DNA of 9,556 nucleotides, taken from positions 30,435 to 39,990 of the forward strand of contig DJMI01000117.1 in the NCBI GenBank assembly GCA_002435335.1, in the 5' to 3' direction. Below are positions 1-6,174 of this stretch, piece by piece; within the stretch, counting starts at the first letter, position 1; the number at the start of each line of letters is the position of its first letter. This stretch comes from Nitrosomonas sp. UBA6494 (GTDB lineage Bacteria; Pseudomonadota; Gammaproteobacteria; Burkholderiales; Nitrosomonadaceae). The translations under genes and the position numbers were made by a program. The notes under the pieces are model-generated. The model saw only the letters and a program-made list of their open reading frames with translations. It was not told where the DNA came from and did no database searches.

Positions 1-1607
1 CCCATACCGCCTGCTGCAGGAGCATCTTCTTTAGGCAGCTCTGCGACCATCGCATCGGTGGTCAGCATCAATCCGGCAACAGATGCTGCATTTTGTAGTG
101 CCGAGCGCGTTACCTTGGTTGGATCCAGCACGCCCATTGCAACCAAATCACCATATTCTCCAGTGGCAGCATTGTAACCAAAGTTTCCTTGACCTTCAGT
201 AACTTTATTGACCACAACAGACGGTTCGTCGCCGCAATTGGTAACAATTTGACGCAGAGGCTCTTCCAGTGCACGCAGTACAATCTTGATACCGGCGTCT
301 TGATCGTGATTATCACCTTTTGTGGTTCTAACTACTGGCGCAGTGCGCAACAGCGCAACACCTCCGCCCGGGATCACCCCTTCTTCCACAGCTGCACGGG
401 TTGCATGCAATGCATCTTCAACGCGCGCTTTCTTCTCTTTCATTTCTACCTCAGTTGCCGCACCAACTTTAATAAGTGCAACACCACCGGCCAGCTTAGC
501 CACACGTTCTTGCAGCTTTTCTTTGTCGTAATCGCTGGTAGCTTCTTCAATTTGCGTACGAATTTGTTTGACACGTGCTTCGATGTTTTTAGCATCACCA
601 GCTCCATCAATGATCGTGGTATTTTCTTTACCGACTTCAATTCGTTTTGCTTGTCCCAAATCGCCTAAGGTTGCTTTTTCAAGTGTTAATCCGACTTCTT
701 CAGCAATAACGGTACCGCCGGTCAGAATGGCAATATCTTCCAGCATTGCTTTACGGCGATCACCGAATCCAGGTGCTTTCACAGCACAGGTCTTCAGAAT
801 GCCGCGAATATTGTTGACCACCAGCGTTGCGAGCGCTTCGCCATCTACATCTTCAGCGATGATCAACAAAGGCTTGCCCGCTTTTGCCACTTGCTCCAAT
901 ACTGGTAACAAATCGCGAATATTGGAAATCTTTTTGTCATGCAACAACACAAAAGGATTGTCCAATAAAGCAATTTGTTTTTCAGCACTGCTGACAAAAT
1001 AGGGTGACAAATAACCGCGATCGAACTGCATACCTTCGACCACTTCCAATTCATTTTGCAAGCCTGATCCGTCCTCAACGGTAATAACACCTTCCTTACC
1101 GACTTTGTCCATTGCATCGGCAATAATCTTACCGATTTCAGTATCGGAATTTGCCGAAATACTACCCACTTGAGCGATTTCTTTAGCGGTCGCACACGGT
1201 TTGGAAAGCTTCTTCAACTCACCCACCGCGACTGAAACCGCTTTATCGATACCGCGCTTGAGATCCATTGGATTCATACCGGCAGCAACATATTTCATGC
1301 CTTCTTTAACAATCGATTGCGCCAAGACAGTCGCCGTTGTCGTACCGTCACCGGCAACATCCGATGTTTTGCTGGCAACTTCCTTTAACATCTGCGCGCC
1401 CATATTCTCGAACTTGTCTTTCAGCTCGATCTCTTTCGCAACTGAAACACCGTCCTTGGTGATCGTCGGCGCACCGTATGAACGATCCAGCACCACGTTG
1501 CGACCTTTGGGACCTAATGTAACCTTAACCGCATCAGCCAAAATATTGACACCTGCCACCATTCTGTGACGCGCCGAATCTCCAAACTTCACTTCTTTAG
1601 CTGCCAT
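1..1607 (-). CDS. groEL: Chaperonin GroEL (Hsp60), C-terminus cut by window edge
   Basis: ATP-driven cytosolic folding chamber; fourteen subunits form two stacked rings capped by GroES. The reading frame is open from the ATG at 1607 to the left edge, giving 535 residues; the family has about 545-550, so only the end of the Gly-Met tail is missing (the visible end reads AAGGMG). It starts MAAKEVKFGDSARHRMVAG. The nucleotide-binding segment AGDGTTTATVLA is at residues 85-96 with the catalytic Asp87 in place, and the later ATP-site segments RVEDALHAT and VIPGGGVALL are intact. A TAGGAGA Shine-Dalgarno sequence lies just upstream of the start (about 1614-1620). groES is 63 bp upstream on the same strand, so the two are cotranscribed from the CIRCE-controlled promoter near 2212-2240. 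No frameshift or missing key residue was seen; identification is certain. Confidence 0.98.
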   Translation of the reverse strand, partial: MAAKEVKFGDSARHRMVAGVNILADAVKVTLGPKGRNVVLDRSYGAPTITKDGVSVAKEIELKDKFENMGAQMLKEVASKTSDVAGDGTTTATVLAQSIVKEGMKYVAAGMNPMDLKRGIDKAVSVAVGELKKLSKPCATAKEIAQVGSISANSDTEIGKIIADAMDKVGKEGVITVEDGSGLQNELEVVEGMQFDRGYLSPYFVSSAEKQIALLDNPFVLLHDKKISNIRDLLPVLEQVAKAGKPLLIIAEDVDGEALATLVVNNIRGILKTCAVKAPGFGDRRKAMLEDIAILTGGTVIAEEVGLTLEKATLGDLGQAKRIEVGKENTTIIDGAGDAKNIEARVKQIRTQIEEATSDYDKEKLQERVAKLAGGVALIKVGAATEVEMKEKKARVEDALHATRAAVEEGVIPGGGVALLRTAPVVRTTKGDNHDQDAGIKIVLRALEEPLRQIVTNCGDEPSVVVNKVTEGQGNFGYNAATGEYGDLVAMGVLDPTKVTRSALQNAASVAGLMLTTDAMVAELPKEDAPAAGGM

Positions 1608-1670
1608 AACTTTTCTCCTAATCTTTCAACTGTATTTAATATTTACAAATAATCGAGTCAATCGGCGGCA

Positions 1671-1961
1671 TTAGCCTTCAATCACGCCCATGATGTCTTC
1701 TTCGCGCATTACCAGAAGCTCTTCACCTTGTACTTTGACAGACTGTCCAGCATATTTGCCAAATAAAACCTTGTCCCCAACTTTGACTTCCATTGGACGC
1801 ACTTTTCCGTCGTCACCGACTTTTCCATTACCTACCGCCAAAACCTCACCTTGGTCCGGTTTTTCTGCTGCGCTATCCGGGATAACGATTCCTGATGCGG
1901 TTTTACGCTCATCTTCCAATCGTTTAACAACCACGCGATCATGCAACGGACGAATTTTCAT
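1671..1961 (-). CDS. groES: Co-chaperonin GroES (Hsp10)
   Basis: Heptameric lid that closes the GroEL chamber. The 96-residue product has the usual family length and begins MKIRPLHDRVVVKRLEDE. The GroEL-contacting mobile loop is visible at about residues 16-33 with the hydrophobic GIVIP anchor, and the C-terminal strand ends in EEDIMGVIEG. The start is fixed by a Shine-Dalgarno AGGAGA (plus-strand 1968-1973) seven bases before the ATG. It is the first gene of the groES-groEL operon. Its leader is long (about 240 bases from the predicted transcription start) because an inverted-repeat element lies between operator and gene. Identification is certain. Confidence 0.98.
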   Translation of the reverse strand: MKIRPLHDRVVVKRLEDERKTASGIVIPDSAAEKPDQGEVLAVGNGKVGDDGKVRPMEVKVGDKVLFGKYAGQSVKVQGEELLVMREEDIMGVIEG

Positions 1962-2016
1962 ACTGTTTCTCCTATTGATAAAATTTTTACGGGACTAATT
2001 TCTATGACTTTTTTAC

Positions 2017-2154
2017 CAGGCCGTTAAAAAACGTTTTCGAGGCAGTCGATGCAAGGCAAAAACAGGCGCAAAGCGCAGTTTTTGCCTAATAAATGAGCAT
2101 TTGAACCTGTTTTTAACGTCGCAACGGCAACACAGATAGTTTTTCAACTGCCTG
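2017..2154. repeat. MITE-like element with terminal inverted repeats in the groESL leader
   Basis: The ends CAGGCCGTTAAAAAACG (2017-2033) and the reverse complement of 2138-2154, CAGGCAGTTGAAAAACT, match at 14 of 17 positions, giving a 138-bp element with imperfect terminal inverted repeats. Inside is a hairpin: GGCAAAAAC (2055-2063) pairs perfectly with GTTTTTGCC (2078-2086), enclosing a second stem GCGC-AAA-GCGC. TTA occurs on both outer sides (2013-2015 and 2155-2157) and might be a short target duplication, though one extra base on the left makes this uncertain. No coding capacity is present. The form fits a miniature inverted-repeat element or a similar dispersed intergenic repeat; copy number in the genome cannot be judged from one window. 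Confidence 0.65.
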
Positions 2155-2185
2155 TTAACAGCTATCAGACTAATTATTTCAAAAA

Positions 2186-2212
2186 TTAGCACTCACGAGC
2201 CTTGAGTGCTGA
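2186..2212. promoter_or_regulatory. CIRCE operator (HrcA binding site) of groESL
   Basis: TTAGCACTC (2186-2194), a 9-base spacer and GAGTGCTGA (2204-2212) match the CIRCE consensus TTAGCACTC-N9-GAGTGCTAA at all positions but one. The operator begins at the -10 box and covers the predicted groESL start point, the expected place for HrcA repression that is relieved on heat shock. hrcA itself is not in the window. Confidence 0.95.
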
Positions 2213-2240
2213 TAGTATGATTTACCTATGCAAATTTCAA
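2212..2240 (-). promoter_or_regulatory. Sigma70-type promoter of groES-groEL
   Basis: Read on the minus strand, TTGAAA (plus-strand 2235-2240) is followed after exactly 17 bases by TACTAT (2212-2217). The start point should fall near 2205, inside CIRCE. The -35 box reads CTTGAAA, which would also suit a sigma32 promoter, but no CCCCAT-like -10 follows at the right distance, so housekeeping sigma plus HrcA control is the simpler reading. Confidence 0.85.
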
Positions 2241-2319
2241 GTGCACACGTGTTAAAAAATTATTAACATACTGAATTAGAACATACAAATATATGAGGAA
2301 AAATCACTGTTAAATTTTT

Positions 2320-2333
2320 TTGATCCATATCAA
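2320..2333 (+). promoter_or_regulatory. FNR/Anr-family binding site upstream of small membrane protein gene
   Basis: TTGATCCATATCAA is a full match to the FNR/CRP-superfamily consensus TTGAT-N4-ATCAA. Its centre is 2326.5. If it sits at -41.5, the usual class II position, transcription starts near 2368 and the -10 hexamer would be 2356-2361, CAAAAT, which agrees with TATAAT at four of six positions. The site therefore probably activates the 40-codon gene at 2401 under oxygen limitation or nitrosative conditions. It is about 120 bp upstream of the divergent groESL start, too far for a simple role there. Which family member binds (FNR, Anr, Dnr or NnrR-like) cannot be told from the site. Confidence 0.7.
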
Positions 2334-2400
2334 AGTATTTTGAACCGGCCCTATGCAAAATATTGCTTCCTATTTGTAAACAGTAATAAGGAGTAAAAAT

Positions 2401-2523
2401 ATGAGCTCAGAAAATCATTCATCAGATTCAGAAACCATAAGAAGCATGGTTATTACTATGAGCGTAATAGCGAGTGTGATGGCTTGTTTGATCGTTGTTT
2501 CAATGAGTCTCGGTGGAAGTTGA
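2401..2523 (+). CDS. Small single-span membrane protein, 40 residues, function unknown
   Basis: The frame ATG 2401 to TGA 2521-2523 encodes a short polar N-terminus (MSSENHSSDSETIRS) followed by one hydrophobic span at about residues 16-37, rich in Val, Ile, Met and Ser, and a Gly-Gly-Ser end. A strong Shine-Dalgarno AAGGAG (2388-2393) lies seven bases before the ATG. A consensus FNR-type box with correct promoter spacing lies upstream and a hairpin follows the stop, so this looks like an independent one-gene transcript. I do not recognise the family. Small single-span proteins under FNR-type control are often accessory subunits of respiratory complexes, but nothing here proves that role. The signals around the ORF, more than its length, support it being real. 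Confidence 0.7.
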   Translation: MSSENHSSDSETIRSMVITMSVIASVMACLIVVSMSLGGS

Positions 2524-2545
2524 GTCAATAGCGTTAAAAAATTGC

Positions 2546-2587
2546 GGGAAGTGCTGGTTAATTTACCGTACTTCCCAGTATATTTTG
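2546..2587 (+). terminator. Hairpin terminator after the small membrane protein gene
   Basis: GGGAAGT (2546-2552) pairs perfectly with ACTTCCC (2570-2576), and an inner GGT/ACC pairing further closes the loop. A T-rich but interrupted tail (TATTTTGATT) follows. Stem position 23 bp after the stop codon suits an intrinsic terminator, though the weak T-tract lowers confidence. Confidence 0.6.
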
Positions 2588-2650
2588 ATTCGCGATGTAA
2601 TCACATCAGTCTTGCAATAGCACAATAGAATCACACACAATAGATCACTT

Positions 2651-2678
2651 CTTGACATGCAACAGTCAAGAATATGAT
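2651..2678 (+). promoter_or_regulatory. Possible upstream promoter with inverted repeat before the B12 operon
   Basis: TTGACA (2652-2657) is followed by TATGAT (2673-2678), but the spacing is only 15 bases, short for sigma70. The -35 overlaps an inverted repeat CTTGAC-N8-GTCAAG (2651-2670) that could be an operator. It is a weaker alternative to the promoter at 2729-2757. Confidence 0.3.
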
Positions 2679-2728
2679 TGCAAAGAATTCCGAAATAATT
2701 CTTTATCTTTCTTCCATCCACCAACAAC

Positions 2729-2757
2729 TTGACACCCCTAATCCAACCCGGTATGGT
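2729..2757 (+). promoter_or_regulatory. Promoter of the riboswitch-btuB-btuM-cobO operon
   Basis: A perfect -35 TTGACA (2729-2734) is followed after 17 bases by TATGGT (2752-2757). The predicted start near 2764 lies just where the conserved cobalamin aptamer begins, which is a good independent reason to accept it. Confidence 0.65.
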
Positions 2758-2764
2758 TGCGCCC

Positions 2765-2957
2765 TTACTTTAGGTGCCTTCGGAATTCAATCTCGAAGGT
2801 TAAACGGGAAGCCGGTGCGCTTGAATCACATTCTTGCCATGCCGACGCTGCCCCCGCAACGGTAGATGAGTCAATAGACCGCGATACGCCACTGTGCTTT
2901 TGCATGGGAAGGTGCGGTTGAGGAAAATTTTCCGCTCATAAGCCCGGAGACCGGCCT
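2765..2957 (+). promoter_or_regulatory. Cobalamin riboswitch (AdoCbl-class aptamer)
   Basis: The conserved blocks of the cobalamin riboswitch family occur in order: TTTAGGTGCC (about 2769-2778), TTAAACGGGAAGCCGGTG (2800-2817), GCTGCCCCCGCAACGG (2847-2862), the B12-box core GCCACTG (2888-2894), GGGAAGG (2906-2912) and the closing AGCCCGGAGACCGGCC (2941-2956). The 150-base spacer between aptamer and btuB (2957-3102) must hold the expression platform. It contains a hairpin around a Shine-Dalgarno-like GGAGG (2975-2991) and a T6 run (3033-3038) preceded by only short G/C stems. The downstream genes are all for cobalamin uptake and conversion, so ligand binding should shut the operon down when B12 is plentiful. 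Whether control is at transcription or translation cannot be settled by eye. Confidence 0.97.
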
Positions 2958-2990
2958 TAAGTCATCAACTGAGGTATTGCGGAGGGCAAT

Positions 2991-3077
2991 ATGCGGCGTT
3001 TTATGACCGGCGTTATTACCGGCAATTCACCGTTTTTTACCATCTCCCTTTGCAATCCTTATTTTTCCAATGAATAA
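2991..3077 (+). CDS. Putative 28-residue leader peptide between riboswitch and btuB
   Basis: An ATG at 2991 is preceded at 5 bases by GGAGG (2981-2985), a stronger ribosome binding site than that of btuB. The frame runs 28 codons (start MRRFMTGVITGNSPFF) to TAA at 3075-3077, 25 bp before the btuB start. The GGAGG is exactly the loop of a hairpin whose stem is TATTGC (2975-2980) and GCAATA (2986-2991), and the last paired base is the A of the ATG. This could be a translated leader whose reading affects btuB expression, or part of the riboswitch expression platform with the ORF incidental. The peptide resembles nothing I know and has no signal sequence. Evidence is only the Shine-Dalgarno, spacing and position. 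Confidence 0.35.
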   Translation: MRRFMTGVITGNSPFFTISLCNPYFSNE

Positions 3078-3102
3078 CGTGCGGGTGTGCACGAGGAAAT
3101 AA

Positions 3103-4956
3103 GTGTATATGCAAAGAAATCAATTGGCAGCGCAAGCGCTGCTTTGGCTTGTTCTGATTAGCGCTAATATCGCATTCGCTACGGAACGGCAGGAAAAACC
3201 GATTATCGTCACGGCGACACGCACTCCGCAAACTGTCGATTCCGCACTGGCATCGGTTACCGTTATTTCCCGGCAGGATATCGAACGCCAACAGGCACGT
3301 TCGGTTCAGGATGTACTACGCGGCATTCCCGGGGTCAGCATTTCGAACAATGGCGGCATGGGAAAAACGTCGTTTGTATTCATGCGCGGCACCGAATCCG
3401 ATCACGTATTGGTGCTGATCGACAATATCAAAGTCGGCTCGGCCACGTCCGGCACCACGGCGTTTGAAAATATCCCCATCGATCAAATCGAACGCATCGA
3501 AATCGTGCGCGGACCGCGTTCTAGCTTATACGGTTCAGAAGCCATCGGTGGCGTAATCCACATCATCACCCGCAAAGGCACAGGAAGCGGTTTTCGGCAG
3601 CATTTGAACTTCGGCGGCGGCAGTTTCGGCACGCTCGAAGGCTCGACCGGCATGTCGTACAACGGCACACAAGGATGGCTCAATTTGACCGCCAGCGGCA
3701 TCGGCACGCAAGGCTTCAACGCTTGTAACGGCATCAGCAGCGCCGGATGTTTTGTCGATACCGCCGATTCCACGCTGTACGATCGTGACGGGTATCGCAA
3801 TGTTGCCGGCAGCATGCGCGGCGGGTATCGTTTTCAGAACGGTTTGGAAATCGAAACCAACTTCATGCAATCATCCGGGAAATCTCAGTTCGATGGCAGC
3901 TTTGCCAACAAAACCGTTTTGATGCAACAAGTTGTCGGTGGCGTCATCCGCTATACGCCGACCGCTTTCTGGAACTTCAACTTGATCGCGGGCAGTAGCC
4001 GGGAAGATAGCGACAATTTCCTCGGAACGGCATTCCAAAGTCGCTTCAATACTACTCGCGACACGGTGTCGGTGCTGAACACGTTCACGGTCGCCAAGGA
4101 TCAGCAACTCACTATTGGAATGGACTATCAGCGTGATCACGTGAAAAGCACCGAAGCTTATACAGTAATGTCACGTAACAATTGGGGCGTATTTGCGCAG
4201 CACCAAATGAATATCGCTTCGCATAACCTGCAATTTTCAGTCCGGCACGACGACAACCAGCAATTCGGCAGCCGCGTTACCGGCAATGCCGGATGGAGCT
4301 ATCCGTTATCGGAAAAATTCGTGTTACTCGCTAATTTTGGTAGCGCTTTCAAGGCTCCGACGTTCAACGAATTGTATTATCCCGGTTTCAGCAATCCCAA
4401 TCTCAAACCCGAAGATTCCCTCAGCTATGAATTCGGTACGCGCGGTCAAGCTAACTGGGGCAACTGGTCGATTAATGCATATGAAACACATATCGACAAT
4501 TTAATCGCGTACGATGCACGGCGTTTTGCCCCGAACAATATCGATAAAGCCCGCATCCGCGGCATCGAAGGCGTATTGTCTACACAAATACTGTCATGGC
4601 AAATCAATACCAATGTCACGCTGATGGAGCCGCTGGATCGCGGATCAGGATCCGATCGTGGAAACATTCTACCGCGACGTGCCGAGCAATCTTTCAGATT
4701 GGATTTGAACCGTGAGTTCGGCAAATATGCGATTGGCAGTATCTTATTGGTGGAAGGTCAACGCTACGACGATTTGGCCAATACGCGTAAACTAGACGCC
4801 TACGCTAAGCTGGATTTACGTGCGGAATATCTGTTTGCGCCCAAATGGCGCTTGCAAGGCCGCATCGACAATGTATCTGACGAACACTACGAAACCGCGT
4901 CGTTTTATAATCAGGCCGGGCGAAGTTTCTTCGCCATGGTGCGCTATCAACCTTAA
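3103..4956 (+). CDS. btuB: TonB-dependent outer-membrane cobalamin receptor BtuB
   Basis: Imports cobalamin across the outer membrane using TonB-ExbBD energy. Residues 1-26 form a signal peptide ending AFA. The TonB box is PIIVTATR (33-40), followed by the plug domain (about 45-160) with SVQDVLRGIPGVSI, RGTESDHVLVLID and RGPRSSLYGSEAIGGVIHI, all very close to the E. coli BtuB pattern. The rest is a 22-strand-type barrel. Length 617 residues matches the family. A loop carries Cys208 and Cys216, probably a surface disulfide, and an Asp-rich stretch ending YDRDGYRN resembles the calcium-binding loops of BtuB. The GTG at 3103 is 5 bases from GAGGA (3093-3097); the in-frame ATG at 3109 is 11 bases away and is a possible alternative. 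The chain ends in MVRYQP, without the terminal Phe common in outer-membrane barrels. It is the first main gene after the riboswitch; btuM follows 12 bp downstream. Gene symbol rests on sequence plus riboswitch context. Confidence 0.93.
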   Translation: MYMQRNQLAAQALLWLVLISANIAFATERQEKPIIVTATRTPQTVDSALASVTVISRQDIERQQARSVQDVLRGIPGVSISNNGGMGKTSFVFMRGTESDHVLVLIDNIKVGSATSGTTAFENIPIDQIERIEIVRGPRSSLYGSEAIGGVIHIITRKGTGSGFRQHLNFGGGSFGTLEGSTGMSYNGTQGWLNLTASGIGTQGFNACNGISSAGCFVDTADSTLYDRDGYRNVAGSMRGGYRFQNGLEIETNFMQSSGKSQFDGSFANKTVLMQQVVGGVIRYTPTAFWNFNLIAGSSREDSDNFLGTAFQSRFNTTRDTVSVLNTFTVAKDQQLTIGMDYQRDHVKSTEAYTVMSRNNWGVFAQHQMNIASHNLQFSVRHDDNQQFGSRVTGNAGWSYPLSEKFVLLANFGSAFKAPTFNELYYPGFSNPNLKPEDSLSYEFGTRGQANWGNWSINAYETHIDNLIAYDARRFAPNNIDKARIRGIEGVLSTQILSWQINTNVTLMEPLDRGSGSDRGNILPRRAEQSFRLDLNREFGKYAIGSILLVEGQRYDDLANTRKLDAYAKLDLRAEYLFAPKWRLQGRIDNVSDEHYETASFYNQAGRSFFAMVRYQP

Positions 4957-4968
4957 CAGGAGTTACAC

Positions 4969-5550
4969 ATGCTGACTTTATCCCCTCGCCATCAAATCAC
5001 TATCGCGATAGTATTGGCGCTGCTGATGATATTCACTCGCAGTCATCATTTTGCCTCGGTGCATCATCTGGCCGATGCTTCTTGGGCGATTTTCTTTCTT
5101 GCCGGTATTTATTTGCGCCCTATCTGGTCGTTACCCGCTTTCTTCGCACTGAGCTGGGCATTGGATTTCGCTGCATACACCTGGGGCGGCGTCAGCGATT
5201 TTTGCCTGACACCGGCTTATGTATTTTTGCTGCCCGCTTACGGCTCACTGTGGCTTGCCGGTCGCTGGTTCGCCAAGCAATATCAATTTAGCTGGCGCAC
5301 CGCTGCACCGCTCGCTGCCAGTAGTTTTGCCGGTTTGGCGTTATGCGAATTGTTTTCCAGCGGTGGCTTCTATTTATTTTCCGGCCGGTTCGAAAACACC
5401 ACTATTGCAGAATACGTTACGCGATCAGTCACTTATTTTCCGTTGTATGCGGAAACGTTCGTCACCTATCTCGGCATCGCCGCTGCAATACACATGCTGT
5501 TAGCATTCCTAGCAGCGCAGACCAATTCAAGCTCACCGCAGATACATTAA
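4969..5550 (+). CDS. btuM: BtuM, solitary ECF S-component-like vitamin B12 transporter
   Basis: Inner-membrane protein of 193 residues with about six hydrophobic segments. It belongs to the BtuM family, proposed to carry B12 without a dedicated ECF energising module; the Thiobacillus denitrificans member was shown to decyanate cyanocobalamin through a conserved cysteine. The family signature is clear: DFCLTPAYVFLLPAYGSLWLAGRW, with Cys79 where the T. denitrificans protein has, as I recall, Cys80. Asp66, Tyr84 and Arg152 are likewise one residue offset from the other conserved positions I remember (Asp67, Tyr85, Arg153). An AGGAG Shine-Dalgarno (from 4957) directly follows the btuB stop, so the pair is tightly coupled. 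Transport would take periplasmic cobalamin delivered by BtuB into the cytoplasm, where CobO acts. No EcfA/EcfT or BtuCDF genes are in the window. Identification is strong from motif and operon; the residue numbering comparison is from memory. Confidence 0.88.
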   Translation: MLTLSPRHQITIAIVLALLMIFTRSHHFASVHHLADASWAIFFLAGIYLRPIWSLPAFFALSWALDFAAYTWGGVSDFCLTPAYVFLLPAYGSLWLAGRWFAKQYQFSWRTAAPLAASSFAGLALCELFSSGGFYLFSGRFENTTIAEYVTRSVTYFPLYAETFVTYLGIAAAIHMLLAFLAAQTNSSSPQIH

Positions 5551-5568
5551 AACTCTATTCACGCTCCC

Positions 5569-6174
5569 ATGACCGAATCAGACCGCGAACAACGCCACCG
5601 CCTGCGCATGCAACGCCAAAAAACCGTCGTCGATGCGGCAATCGCGCGCGCCGACCGGAAAAAAGGTCTATTACTGGTGTTCACCGGCAACGGCAAAGGC
5701 AAATCCACATCGGCTTTCGGCATGGTCGCGCGAGCACTGGGACATGGCATGCGCATCGGTGTCGCGCAATTCATCAAGGGAAGATCTGATACCGGTGAAG
5801 AAGCCTTTTTCCGTAAACAAGACAACGTAGTATGGCATGTACTGGGCGAAGGATTTACCTGGGACACGCAAGACCTCACACGCGACACCGAAACCGCACG
5901 CCGTGGCTGGACTGTGGCACAAGCGATGCTCAGTGACCCGTCTTTCGATTTGATCGTGCTCGACGAGCTGACTTATCCGATCAAATACGGCTGGTTGGAT
6001 TTAAACACCGTGCTGCACGATTTGAAAAACCGCCCACCAATGCAACACGTCATCATCACCGGACGCGCCGCACCCGAAGCGCTATTCGATGCTGCCGATA
6101 CCGTCACCGAAATGACCGACGTTAAACACGCCTTCCGCGCTGGAATACAAGCACAAGAAGGAATCGATTTATAA
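5569..6174 (+). CDS. cobO: Corrinoid (cob(I)alamin) adenosyltransferase, CobA/CobO/BtuR family
   Basis: Transfers the 5'-deoxyadenosyl group of ATP to the cobalt of reduced corrinoids, making adenosylcobalamin in the cytoplasm. The 201-residue length fits the family (E. coli BtuR is 196). The N-terminus is the usual charged helix, followed by the P-loop FTGNGKGKST (38-47), then GMVARALGHGMRIGVAQFIKG, the acidic strand FDLIVLDELTYPIKYGWLD and the family-typical end AFRAGIQAQEGIDL. The ATG at 5569 is 18 bp after the btuM stop; no clear Shine-Dalgarno precedes it, so translation may depend on coupling to btuM. In this operon, with uptake genes and without corrin-ring synthesis genes, its job is most likely conversion of imported cobalamin to the coenzyme form, which would also be the riboswitch ligand. 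The symbol btuR or cobA would be equally acceptable. Confidence 0.94.
   Translation: MTESDREQRHRLRMQRQKTVVDAAIARADRKKGLLLVFTGNGKGKSTSAFGMVARALGHGMRIGVAQFIKGRSDTGEEAFFRKQDNVVWHVLGEGFTWDTQDLTRDTETARRGWTVAQAMLSDPSFDLIVLDELTYPIKYGWLDLNTVLHDLKNRPPMQHVIITGRAAPEALFDAADTVTEMTDVKHAFRAGIQAQEGIDL

Noticed and set aside
189..1569. Several long open frames on the plus strand and in other minus-strand frames over the groEL region
   Set aside because: They are antisense or out-of-frame to an intact, highly conserved groEL and resemble no protein.
2674..2865. A 63-codon plus-strand frame
   Set aside because: It overlaps the promoter and conserved aptamer of the cobalamin riboswitch and has no ribosome site; its codons simply read through structured RNA.
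3007..3038. Intrinsic terminator as riboswitch expression platform (CCGG pairs followed by T6)
   Set aside because: The T6 run is real, but only 3-4 bp stems can be formed next to it by eye; a folding calculation of 2941-3102 would be needed, and a stable stem abutting 3033 would revive the idea.
5569..5888. Antisense frames over cobO and btuB
   Set aside because: They are shadows of well-conserved genes on the plus strand, with no signals of their own.
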